Of a DNA stretch of 43,016 nucleotides, positions 6,661 to 15,329 are shown piece by piece. Made by a program: the position numbers and the translations under genes. The notes under the pieces were generated by a model. That model saw only the letters and a program-made list of their open reading frames with translations. It was not told the DNA's origin and searched no databases. Every line of letters begins with the position of its first letter. The stretch's first letter is position 1. Origin of the DNA: an uncultured Dokdonia sp. (GTDB lineage Bacteria > Bacteroidota > Bacteroidia > Flavobacteriales > Flavobacteriaceae); assembly GCF_937910895.1 (NCBI RefSeq), contig NZ_CALEMI010000014.1, positions 1 through 43,016 on the forward strand, written 5' to 3'.

Positions 6661-8661
6661 ATGAAATTTAAACTACAATCCGACTTTAAACCTACTGGAG
6701 ATCAACCTACTGCGATTCAATCGCTTGTGGAAGGTCTAAATGCAAAAGAACCGTACCAAACCCTACTTGGTGTGACGGGAAGTGGAAAAACCTTTACCAT
6801 TGCAAATGTGATTGAACAGGTACAAAAACCTACGCTGGTATTAGCTCACAATAAAACACTAGCTGCTCAATTATACAGCGAGTTTAAGGCATTCTTTCCT
6901 GAAAATGCGGTAGAATATTTTGTCTCTTATTACGATTACTATCAGCCAGAAGCCTTTATTCCGTCGTCGGGTGTGTATATAGAAAAAGATCTTTCTATTA
7001 ATGAAGAGATTGAGAAAATGCGATTGAGCACCACCTCTTCCCTACTTTCGGGAAGACGCGATGTATTGGTCGTGGCATCGGTATCTTGTTTATATGGTAT
7101 TGGAAATCCCGCCGAGTTTCAGAAAAACGTGATTGAAATCAAACGAGATCAAGTGATTGCGCGTACGATGCTCTTAAAAAAACTTGTACAAAGTTTGTAT
7201 AGTCGTACCGAAATGGAATTTAATCGCGGTAATTTTAGAATCAAAGGAGATATCGTAGAGATTTTTCCTGGGTATGCAGACATGGCATTTAGAGTTCATT
7301 TTTTCGGAGATGAAATTGAAGAAATAGAAGCTTTTGACCCTAAAACGACGGAGGTGATTGAGACGTATGAAAACTTACGAATCTATCCAGCGAATATGTT
7401 TGTGACCTCACCAGACGTACTTCAAGGGGCAATCAATCAGATAGGAGAAGACCTTGTTAAACAAGTCGATTACTTTAAAGACATCGGTAGACATCTGGAA
7501 GCAAAACGTCTGGATGAACGCACCAATTTTGATTTGGAGATGATTCGCGAACTCGGCTATTGTTCAGGGATTGAGAATTATTCTCGCTATTTGGACGGGA
7601 GAGAACCTGGTACCAGACCTTTCTGCTTACTCGACTATTTTCCAAATGATTACCTCATGGTGGTCGATGAGAGTCACGTAACCGTTTCTCAAGTGAGTGC
7701 TATGTATGGTGGAGATCGAAGTCGTAAAGAAAATCTTGTAGAATACGGATTTAGATTGCCTGCCGCGATGGATAACCGTCCGTTGAAATTTGAAGAATGG
7801 GAAGCACTACAAAATCAAGTGATCTATGTTTCTGCAACGCCCGCTGATTATGAATTACAAAAATCTGAAGGTACGTATGTGGAGCAAATCATACGTCCTA
7901 CAGGATTACTTGATCCTATTATAGAAGTTCGTCCTAGTTTGAATCAAATAGACGACCTCATTGAAGAAATTAATAAAGTAGTAGCGAGAGATGAGCGTAT
8001 TTTGGTCACCACCTTAACCAAACGTATGGCGGAAGAGTTGACCAAGTACCTTTCTCGTATTGACATACGTACGCGATACATTCACTCTGATGTAGATACG
8101 CTAGAGCGTGTGGAGATTATGCAAGATTTGCGTAAAGGATTGTATGATGTGCTCGTGGGTGTCAATTTACTACGTGAAGGATTGGATCTTCCTGAAGTAT
8201 CACTCGTGGCGATTCTGGATGCTGATAAAGAAGGTTTTTTACGGAGTAACCGTTCCTTAACGCAAACCATAGGACGTGCTGCACGTAATATTAATGGAAA
8301 AGCTATTATGTACGCAGATAAGATTACCCGAAGTATGCAAGAAACCATTGATGGAAGTGACTACCGAAGGAATAAACAAATTGCCTACAATACCGCCCAC
8401 GGACTCAAACCAGAGGCGATTATAAAGAGTTTGGATAATGCGCTTACGCGAAAGGCAACGTATTCGCTAGAAGCTGAAAACCTCATCAATCTCGCCGCCG
8501 AAGATGCTGCCACCTATCAAACCAAACCTCAAATAGAAAAGAGTATCAGAGACACCCGCAAAGCGATGGAAACAGCTGCCAAAGAACTTGACTTTATGCA
8601 AGCGGCAAAACTTCGCGATCATATCAAAGCACTACAAGAGAAGTTGAAGGAGTTGGTGTAA
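6661..8661 (+). CDS. uvrB: excinuclease ABC subunit B
   Basis: The damage-verifying helicase of nucleotide excision repair, which works with UvrA and UvrC in the cytoplasm. From the ATG at 6661 it is 666 residues, close to the family norm of about 670. Visible: the N-terminal SDFKPTGDQPTAIQ, Walker A GVTGSGKT (37-44), the beta-hairpin YYDYYQPEAFIP that clamps DNA, Walker B DESHV, helicase motifs V and VI (REGLDLPEVSLVAILDADKEG, QTIGRAARN) and a C-terminal UVR domain (MQAAKLRDHIKALQEKL) that contacts UvrC. The start is set by the conserved N-terminus; an in-frame ATG at 6646 adds only five residues. The gene stands alone, and its 3' end is partly duplicated downstream. Confidence 0.98.
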   Translation: MKFKLQSDFKPTGDQPTAIQSLVEGLNAKEPYQTLLGVTGSGKTFTIANVIEQVQKPTLVLAHNKTLAAQLYSEFKAFFPENAVEYFVSYYDYYQPEAFIPSSGVYIEKDLSINEEIEKMRLSTTSSLLSGRRDVLVVASVSCLYGIGNPAEFQKNVIEIKRDQVIARTMLLKKLVQSLYSRTEMEFNRGNFRIKGDIVEIFPGYADMAFRVHFFGDEIEEIEAFDPKTTEVIETYENLRIYPANMFVTSPDVLQGAINQIGEDLVKQVDYFKDIGRHLEAKRLDERTNFDLEMIRELGYCSGIENYSRYLDGREPGTRPFCLLDYFPNDYLMVVDESHVTVSQVSAMYGGDRSRKENLVEYGFRLPAAMDNRPLKFEEWEALQNQVIYVSATPADYELQKSEGTYVEQIIRPTGLLDPIIEVRPSLNQIDDLIEEINKVVARDERILVTTLTKRMAEELTKYLSRIDIRTRYIHSDVDTLERVEIMQDLRKGLYDVLVGVNLLREGLDLPEVSLVAILDADKEGFLRSNRSLTQTIGRAARNINGKAIMYADKITRSMQETIDGSDYRRNKQIAYNTAHGLKPEAIIKSLDNALTRKATYSLEAENLINLAAEDAATYQTKPQIEKSIRDTRKAMETAAKELDFMQAAKLRDHIKALQEKLKELV

Positions 8662-8692
8662 GGGTTTCTGATTTTTTACGCTTTCTAGGAAC

Positions 8693-8808
8693 ATAGTGAC
8701 GCAGAAGTTTATACTGAGCGGAGTCGAAGTACGAAAGCGTGTAAAGAAATATAGTAACGTAAAAGTTTATACCGAGCTAAGTCGAAGTACGAAAGCGTGT
8801 AAAGAGAT
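8693..8808 (+). repeat. 58-bp tandem duplication
   Basis: Two adjacent 58-base units (8693-8750 and 8751-8808) share most bases, including GTCGAAGTACGAAAGCGTGT. Each holds half of the window-wide palindrome (GAAAGCG). A frame crossing them has no recognisable protein. Confidence 0.75.
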
Positions 8809-8832
8809 ATTTACACATTACATGGAGTTACC

Positions 8833-8870
8833 TCAAAGCACTCCAAGAAAAATTGAAGCAATTCGCTTAG
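8833..8870 (+). pseudogene. duplicated 3' end of uvrB
   Basis: About 38 bases resemble the uvrB end at 8624-8661 (roughly three quarters identical) and would encode KALQEKLKQFA and a stop, against KALQEKLKELV in UvrB. This looks like a duplication scar left when the 58-bp repeats or a lost element landed at the end of uvrB. Confidence 0.6.
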
Positions 8871-8943
8871 TGTATTTAAGTTATTAAGTTGTTTGTATAT
8901 TAGTATATCACTTGATACACGCTAATAAACCTAGACTTTCAAA

Positions 8944-11568
8944 ATGCACGCTCGCTTCCTATCGAGATTTATCCTTTTTTCTATTCAGTTTATGCTGGGT
9001 TGTATCTGGTGTACAACCATACTTGTTGCTCAAACGTCATCTCCTCCTCAGAACCAAGTAGATCGTGAACTCGCTGACAATTATTTAGCGCAAGCGAAAA
9101 CAGCATTGCGAGAGAGAGATACCGAAACGGCACTTCCGTTAATTCATAAAACAGATTCTTTATATCAACAACTAGAACTTGCGCAAGAAGTTGTTGAAGT
9201 CAAAATTCTGGAACATAGCTGTTTTCTTTTTTCAAAACCCGTATCACAATGGGGAAATCCGTTATACCAAGCCTTACCTTTTGATAAAGCGCTGAAGCAA
9301 CCTAGTATGACGAAGGTAAAATTATATGCTGCGTTAAGTAAGAATGCAAATATGAACAACCAGCCTATTATTGCTCACTATTACGGATCAAAAGCGCTTA
9401 ACTTACTTCAAGAAGGTGATATAATCCAAGACCCAGAGTATCTTACCTACTATGTATCTACCTTATATAGAATGGGAAAAGTAGAAGAATTCCAGCATAA
9501 TTATAAGAAGGCGGAAGATTTCTATATGCAATCCCTAGAAAAAGCAAAGCAACATAAAGCACCATTATACTTAAGTTATGGAGGGCTTTTTAAAATGTAT
9601 ACCATCACCAATCAGCATCAAGAGATTGCTAACATGGTTAAAGAATTTGAAACTGAAAACTTTGCACACACCCAACCCCTATTCTTTGTGTACGATTTTT
9701 ATAGCCATCATATAGATTATCTCATAAAAAATACGCTTTACGAAGAAGCACTGAATCAATCTTTAGCCTTAAAAAAACTGATTAGTACGGATGCCTTTAA
9801 ATCTCACTTTTCTGAATGGTTTTTAAGCGAACGTATCGCCGATATTTATAATGCTCAAGGAAACTATCAAAAAGCGATCAATGAGTTGCTAGGTACCAAA
9901 GCCCTACAAGAATCGCTGGAATATAGAAACGCAGAAAGAGCAGGACTTTTTATTAAACTAGCTAAAAATTATCTGGACCTTAAGGATTATAAAAACGCCC
10001 AATATTATAGTGAAGAAGCGCTTATTTTGAATACTGGGGCAGAAAAAGTTACCACTTCTTTTCATACCCCTCTTGATCTCAACAACATCGAGAAAGCTCA
10101 TAAAAATATACTGCTCGATAATCTATTATTTAAAGCCCAACTCGCCGAAGCATTATATACCAAAACAAAAGACAGCACGTATCTTAAAACGAAAAGAAAG
10201 TCCTACGAAACAGCGCATGAGTTGATTAAATTAATGGGTGGAATTAGTGATGAAGATGCTTTTCTGGATGAAGCCCAATTCAAAAATGTATACGGTAATT
10301 TAATGCAGATCTATCAAGAAGAGTGGAAAACGACAGAAACTAAAGAAACGTTTGAGAAAGCACTACAATTACGTTTAGAAAGCCAATATGTGACCATACT
10401 CAATGAGCTTAAAAGTGCACAAAAACGCAAGGAGATTACCTCAATTCCATTTATAAAAAACCTGAGAGCAACCTATCAAGGATATAATACGGTATTTTAT
10501 TTCTGGGGACAAGATGCTATCTATGTGCTCAACGAAAATGAAACAACACAATACTTTGATAAAATCCCACTGACAACAGTACTCGAAGACGCTATCAACG
10601 AAGTCAGTTCTGGAGTTCGGAAAATAGAGACCCCCATAAACAAGAAAGCACATCAACTGATATACAAAACACTCTTTGAAAAATATATCCAACCTGATGC
10701 AAAAACGGCGATACTGCTGGATGATAAATTACATCTTATTCCTGTAGCATCTTTATGGATGGAAGATGAAGGAACCTATCTATTACAAAAAACTCCTGTG
10801 GTGCATATCACAACCACCATACGCCAAAAAGAAACAACAACATCCCATCAGGCATTATTAATGGCTCCTTTTGCTACACAGCAAGGGATTTTTAATAGCC
10901 GCCTTACCAAAAGTGCTGACGAAATCAAAGCGATCGGACAGTATTTTAATCACGATGCCTATATAGATCAATACGCCTCAAAAACAGCATTCCTCGACAA
11001 AGTAGCTACGGCTTCTATCATTCATCTGGCTACGCATGCTGTTGCAAATACAGAGAATCCATTACAAAGTCACATTCAGTTTTATGAAGAAGAAATCATA
11101 GACCCAGCACAGACGAGTTTGACACTACCTGAAATTTACGGACTACAACTAAATGCATCTTTGGTCACTTTAAGTGCTTGCGAAACAGGTATTGGCAAAG
11201 AAATCAAAGGAAAGGGAATACAAAGTATGGCAAATGCTTTTACGCATGCTGGTGCCTCAAGTACCCTCATGAGTTTATGGAAAGTACCTGATACAGAAAC
11301 CACGACGATTATGACAGGCTTCTACAAATATCTTAGCGAAGGAATGTCTAAAGATGAAGCACTTCAACAATCTAAACTAGATTACCTCAACTCCAATATG
11401 GATTATCCTACCTTGCAACATCCTTACTACTGGTCGGGTTTTGTGATTTCTGGAAATCCAACGGCTATTAGTCAGCAAGGAAGTCCTTGGATAAAAATCC
11501 TACTCATTGTCGGAGCTATCTTTCTATTCTTATTCCTGTTTAGAAAACGCCTATTCCAACGATTTTAA
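8944..11568 (+). CDS. membrane-anchored TPR-CHAT protein (caspase-like protease)
   Basis: An 874-residue protein. A long signal sequence (about residues 1-30) is followed by a helical tetratricopeptide region (about 40-480) and then a C-terminal CHAT domain (about 560-840), the separase/caspase-related peptidase fold. The likely catalytic dyad is visible: H698 in IIHLATHA and C746 in LSACETG, followed by GIQSMANAFTHAGASSTLMSLW, the usual CHAT helix. A membrane helix (about 849-865) with a basic RKRLFQRF end anchors it, so the body should face the periplasm. Its 3' end overlaps the convergent anti-sigma-like gene by 18 bases. Substrate unknown; the neighbouring anti-sigma protein is the obvious candidate (inference). 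Confidence 0.93.
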   Translation: MHARFLSRFILFSIQFMLGCIWCTTILVAQTSSPPQNQVDRELADNYLAQAKTALRERDTETALPLIHKTDSLYQQLELAQEVVEVKILEHSCFLFSKPVSQWGNPLYQALPFDKALKQPSMTKVKLYAALSKNANMNNQPIIAHYYGSKALNLLQEGDIIQDPEYLTYYVSTLYRMGKVEEFQHNYKKAEDFYMQSLEKAKQHKAPLYLSYGGLFKMYTITNQHQEIANMVKEFETENFAHTQPLFFVYDFYSHHIDYLIKNTLYEEALNQSLALKKLISTDAFKSHFSEWFLSERIADIYNAQGNYQKAINELLGTKALQESLEYRNAERAGLFIKLAKNYLDLKDYKNAQYYSEEALILNTGAEKVTTSFHTPLDLNNIEKAHKNILLDNLLFKAQLAEALYTKTKDSTYLKTKRKSYETAHELIKLMGGISDEDAFLDEAQFKNVYGNLMQIYQEEWKTTETKETFEKALQLRLESQYVTILNELKSAQKRKEITSIPFIKNLRATYQGYNTVFYFWGQDAIYVLNENETTQYFDKIPLTTVLEDAINEVSSGVRKIETPINKKAHQLIYKTLFEKYIQPDAKTAILLDDKLHLIPVASLWMEDEGTYLLQKTPVVHITTTIRQKETTTSHQALLMAPFATQQGIFNSRLTKSADEIKAIGQYFNHDAYIDQYASKTAFLDKVATASIIHLATHAVANTENPLQSHIQFYEEEIIDPAQTSLTLPEIYGLQLNASLVTLSACETGIGKEIKGKGIQSMANAFTHAGASSTLMSLWKVPDTETTTIMTGFYKYLSEGMSKDEALQQSKLDYLNSNMDYPTLQHPYYWSGFVISGNPTAISQQGSPWIKILLIVGAIFLFLFLFRKRLFQRF

Positions 11569-12261
11569 TAGCGCTGTTGCATCTTTATTCTTAAAACTCG
11601 AATTAGTTTGAAGTAATGTATTTAAGTAACTTTTTGCGGCTTCTTTATTATCTAGTTTTAAATAACTCAATGCTAAGTACCACTGCGCTTCGGCATAGAT
11701 GGTGTCTGTTTTTTTAATTTGAGACTTCAAGGTTTCGATGGCAGCTTCCGTTTGATCTATTTGTAGTTGGGCATTCGCTTTATATAGCGCGAGTATCGCC
11801 TCTGGTTTATCTTCCAAAAGTTCATTTATATGTACAATCGCGGTATCATAATCTCCGTCATCATACGCCATAAAGGCAAGTACTTTTGTCGTCTTTATAG
11901 TTTCCCCACGTACGGTGGGTTGTACTACATTTTTATACGGTTCAAAATAGTGAGCATACAAAGTTTCGGTAGAATTGATTGTATTCAAAAACCACAAGCT
12001 TCCTAACCCCATAAGCACTAAAATAGTTGCAGCTATCGACCATTTTCTCCATACAGATTGCTTTTCTTCTTTATAAAAAGACTGTAACTGTGATTTTGTC
12101 TGTTCATAGTCCGCTTTCGCGAAAGCGTAATGAAGTCCCTCATAAAAGGGAATATCCTTAGCAAAGGAAGGGTCTTTCTCGAGATACTCTTGGAACAATA
12201 ATTCCTCGGATTCGCTTAAAGTACCTTTTAAATATTTTTGAATCAATAGATCTTTATCCAT
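11551..12261 (-). CDS. one-TM anti-sigma-like protein with periplasmic TPRs
   Basis: A 236-residue protein. Residues 1-40 (LIQKYLKGTLSESEELLFQE, then YLEKDPSF) resemble the N-terminal segment of FecR/anti-sigma proteins that binds ECF sigma factors. A single membrane helix spans about 74-92 (WSIAATILVLMGLGSLWFL). The remainder is tetratricopeptide-like (ALLYKANAQLQ-type and AQWYLALSYLKLDNKEAAKSYL) and should lie in the periplasm. Its start overlaps the sigma gene by eight bases, the classic sigma/anti-sigma coupling. No HXXXCXXC zinc motif is seen. The window-wide palindrome encodes residues 45-51 (YAFAKAD) in the cytoplasmic linker. The anti-sigma role is inferred from layout and N-terminal pattern. 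Confidence 0.8.
   Translation of the reverse strand: MDKDLLIQKYLKGTLSESEELLFQEYLEKDPSFAKDIPFYEGLHYAFAKADYEQTKSQLQSFYKEEKQSVWRKWSIAATILVLMGLGSLWFLNTINSTETLYAHYFEPYKNVVQPTVRGETIKTTKVLAFMAYDDGDYDTAIVHINELLEDKPEAILALYKANAQLQIDQTEAAIETLKSQIKKTDTIYAEAQWYLALSYLKLDNKEAAKSYLNTLLQTNSSFKNKDATALLKSLE
12112..12127. repeat. GCTTTCGCGAAAGC palindrome, copy 4 (in CDS)
   Basis: A 16-base perfect palindrome inside the anti-sigma-like gene, read there as AFAKA (minus strand). Confidence 0.9.
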
Positions 12262-12814
12262 AACTGGGAGATTGAACGAGTGTCTTCAAACTTTTAAGAC
12301 ATCGGGATTTTTGACTTTTGGCTACATCCTTATTACTATAATCTAATTTCTCTACAATTTCTTCGAGACTAAAGCCTCGATAATAAAATAAATACAGGAT
12401 TTCTCGGCATTTACCACCTAATTTTTCCAATGCTAACTGCATTTGATCACGCTGTTCATCCGTATGCATTGTCGCTTCAACTATGTCAGTCATTAGGGTT
12501 TGTTCTTGATACATTTCTGAGAAGTCCTCTACAAGATGTACTTTTTGTTGAGCACGCAATTGACTATAAATTAAATATTTACCAATACTAAACAAATAGG
12601 TTCTGAGTTCGCTTTTTAGATTGTCAAGTTTTCCCTGACGTGCATTATCTCTTAAGATAATAATGGCATCTTGATAAACATCTTCAGCCATAGAGGTTGT
12701 AATCGGATACTTCTTTGCATAACGTAAGAAAGCCTTGCGATGTGCAAGGTAGATGTCGCGTAATGCTTCTGGTCGATCTTCTTTTAATCCAGTAATAAGG
12801 CGTTGCTTTTTCAT
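12254..12814 (-). CDS. ECF-type RNA polymerase sigma factor
   Basis: A 186-residue sigma-70 family factor with only regions 2 and 4. Region 2 lies about 20-90 (AHRKAFLRYAKKY, SMAEDVYQDAIIILRDN, LRTYLFSIGKYLIYSQLR) and region 4 about 118-180 (LEKLGGKCREILYLFYYRGFSLEEIVEKLDYSNKDVAKSQKSRCLKSL, with the helix-turn-helix). It recruits RNA polymerase to alternative promoters. It is the first gene of a two-gene minus-strand operon with the anti-sigma-like protein and diverges from the fibre-protein run. Its target promoters are unknown; the divergent adhesin operon is a reasonable guess. Confidence 0.93.
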   Translation of the reverse strand: MKKQRLITGLKEDRPEALRDIYLAHRKAFLRYAKKYPITTSMAEDVYQDAIIILRDNARQGKLDNLKSELRTYLFSIGKYLIYSQLRAQQKVHLVEDFSEMYQEQTLMTDIVEATMHTDEQRDQMQLALEKLGGKCREILYLFYYRGFSLEEIVEKLDYSNKDVAKSQKSRCLKSLKTLVQSPSYG

Positions 12815-13027
12815 ATTAGTGCATTACAGAAGATAAAGTAAACATCATCTTCCTTAAAAGTACTAAAAAAGTGTGTGTGTTCTAGAAACCAATGATACTC
12901 CACTTTATATTTTACAATCAAAACACTGATAATCAAAGTGCTAATTTTAGATTATTAAAAATATCAAATCTGGATGTTTACTTTTTAAAAACGAGAACAC
13001 CAATGAGTAAACTAACCTGTGTCTTGT

Positions 13028-15328
13028 ATGAAAACCTTTCAGAAATTATTATATGTGTGCTGTTGTGTACTTCCTTTCTATTTGGGAATGGCACAATCGC
13101 AGTCTATCAACTATAAAGCGATTATTCGCGACAATACTGGTAGTATTCTAAGCAACGACCTTATCATTATTCAATTTAGTATTCTACAAGGTACTGATCA
13201 GACAAACGTCTATACTGAAAATCATACCCCAACGACAGATGCTAATGGACTCATTGTTCTCAATATTGGAGAAGGAACGGTACTCAGTGGAGACTATGCA
13301 ACGATAGACTGGACAGCAGACGATCATTTTTTAAACGTACAAATCAATACGGGAGGTGGTCTTTTAGATCTGGGAACGACGCAGTTTCTCTCTGTACCCT
13401 ATGCATTACACGCTCAAACAGCACAAAATGTAACAGGTTTAGAGGCGCTAGATGAAGGCAATGGTATCGGATGGCGATTGGTAGGTGTCGGTGATAATTC
13501 TAGTGAAGGTTACGGAGCAGTTGGATTTAATGCGATTGACCTCAGCGTTTCTGATGCTAATGGTGCAACCCTTGTATTTCCGTACGGTGCCACGGGAGAA
13601 CACGCTTTTGCTACGGGTATCAACACGATTGCTACAGCTCCTCGTGCTATTGCTATGGGATTTCAAAACAGAGCCTCTGGTGCGAATGCTATGGCCATAG
13701 GCAGTTCAAATGTTGCTTCAGAAACCAATTCTTTTGCTTTTGGAGTTAATAACACAGCTTCTGGATCATCCTCTTTTGCAGGAGGTGCGAGTAATACTGC
13801 CTCTGGTTCTGGAGCTGTTGTTTTTGGTAGTACTAGTAATGCCATAGGTCTCGTTTCATTTGCTCAAGGGATAGGATTACATACAGATGCCTATCTATCT
13901 GTCGCTTTTGGACGTGGTAATATAGGTGGAGGAGACCCTTTAGTTTGGGTACCTACAGATCCTTTGTTTGAAATAGGAAATGGTGCTCCCGTGGGAAGTT
14001 CTGATAGCAATGCCTTAACCATTTTTAAAAATGGAAATATTGCTATGGCAGACTCCACGATCAGTGCAGATGGTACCACAGGAGAATTGGCCATTGCCTT
14101 AGGTCATAATACAACTTCTAATGGGCAATACACATTAACAGCTGGAGAAAGTACCCAGGCTAGTGGTCAAGGTGCTGTCGCATTTGGAAATCAAACTAAT
14201 GCTTCTGGAGTAGCATCTTTTACTACGGGTCTTACGAGCATAGCAACTGCTACTGGCGCTGTGGCTATGGGGGCTTCTACGGAAGCATCAGGAAATGTTG
14301 CATTTGCCATCGGATCTAATACTGAAGCTACAAGTTTTAATTCAGTCGCCATGGGAAATAGTACTGTCGCTTCAGGATTTGCAGCAGTATCCACAGGTAG
14401 TCAGACAAGTGCTTCTGGTAGTAGTGCTTTTTCATTAGGACGTCAATCCAATGCATCTGGGGATCAAGCTATAGCTGGCGGGGATCAAACCATTGTACTT
14501 GGAGATAATGCCGTTGGTTTTGGCTTTGCTTCACAAGCTTTTGGGGACAATTCTTTTGCGATGGGAACAAGTGCTATTGCTCTCTCCGATTCTGAATTTG
14601 TGATTGGTCGTTATAACACACTATATACCCCTTCTACAAATGGAGTAGCAGGAACCGATAGAGTATTTGTGGTAGGCAATGGTACAAGTATTTCTAATCA
14701 AAGTAACGCTATGACCGTCTTGAAAAATGGCAACATCGGTGTAGGCACTTCCAATCCTCAAGAACGTTTACATATCGCCAATGGGCGCCTGCGTATTGGT
14801 TCTGAAACGGTAGAAGATACAGGAAACAATCGCTTGGAATGGAATAGTAGTTTGTTTCCAGATATCGATAATAGTTTTCAACTGGGTGGGTCAACACTTC
14901 GCTGGACAGCTGTTTGGGCAACAGACGGTACGATCAATACCTCAGATCGTAGAGAGAAAAAAGATATTCAAAATTTAAAATATGGCTTACGCGAAATTTT
15001 AAACCTCACCCCAGTACGTTTTCGCTGGAAAGCAAAACCAGAACAAGGCGAAAAACTAGGGCTGATCGCTCAAGATGTATTGGAGGTGATTCCAGAAGTC
15101 GTTAAAACACACGAACTAGTAGCTGTTGATGAAGAAGGAACCTTTGAGAAAAAAGAACTAGAGCGTTTAGGGGTGTATTACTCAGACTTAATTCCTGTGT
15201 TGATTAAAGCCATTCAGGAACAGCAAGAAATTATTGAGACACAAAAAGGAACCCTTGGAACACAAGAACATCTTCTTAAAGAGCTTGCCTTACGAGTATC
15301 TCTGCTAGAGAACAAACAAATCAACTAA
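13028..15328 (+). CDS. YadA-head-like fibre protein with S74 chaperone domain
   Basis: 766 residues from the ATG at 13028 (a GTG three codons upstream is possible). Order: signal peptide ending FYLGMAQ; a Bacteroidota N-terminal domain (INYKAIIRDNTGSILSN...FLSVPYALHAQTA, about 25-130); a long run of left-handed beta-roll repeats of about 14 residues with A-(I/F)-A-x-G and N-x-A-S-G signatures (about 180-560), as in YadA-type heads; and a peptidase S74 intramolecular chaperone (from S639 in TSDRREKKDI, with FRWK and GLIAQDV) ending in a coiled coil. Probably a trimeric surface fibre whose C-terminal chaperone may self-cleave before S639. One base separates it from the next gene. Confidence 0.9.
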   Translation: MKTFQKLLYVCCCVLPFYLGMAQSQSINYKAIIRDNTGSILSNDLIIIQFSILQGTDQTNVYTENHTPTTDANGLIVLNIGEGTVLSGDYATIDWTADDHFLNVQINTGGGLLDLGTTQFLSVPYALHAQTAQNVTGLEALDEGNGIGWRLVGVGDNSSEGYGAVGFNAIDLSVSDANGATLVFPYGATGEHAFATGINTIATAPRAIAMGFQNRASGANAMAIGSSNVASETNSFAFGVNNTASGSSSFAGGASNTASGSGAVVFGSTSNAIGLVSFAQGIGLHTDAYLSVAFGRGNIGGGDPLVWVPTDPLFEIGNGAPVGSSDSNALTIFKNGNIAMADSTISADGTTGELAIALGHNTTSNGQYTLTAGESTQASGQGAVAFGNQTNASGVASFTTGLTSIATATGAVAMGASTEASGNVAFAIGSNTEATSFNSVAMGNSTVASGFAAVSTGSQTSASGSSAFSLGRQSNASGDQAIAGGDQTIVLGDNAVGFGFASQAFGDNSFAMGTSAIALSDSEFVIGRYNTLYTPSTNGVAGTDRVFVVGNGTSISNQSNAMTVLKNGNIGVGTSNPQERLHIANGRLRIGSETVEDTGNNRLEWNSSLFPDIDNSFQLGGSTLRWTAVWATDGTINTSDRREKKDIQNLKYGLREILNLTPVRFRWKAKPEQGEKLGLIAQDVLEVIPEVVKTHELVAVDEEGTFEKKELERLGVYYSDLIPVLIKAIQEQQEIIETQKGTLGTQEHLLKELALRVSLLENKQIN

Positions 15329-15329
15329 T

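Noticed and set aside
8696-8887. 63-codon open frame after uvrB
   Set aside because: It consists of the 58-bp tandem repeats and part of a duplicated uvrB end in another frame; no protein pattern.
8944-12814. A true type III-E CRISPR (craspase) locus
   Set aside because: No Cas7-11-like effector, repeat array or other cas gene is in the window; only the protease/sigma logic is similar.
13448-14921. Several minus-strand open frames opposite the fibre gene
   Set aside because: They are antisense shadows of the Ala/Ser/Gly-rich beta-roll repeats.
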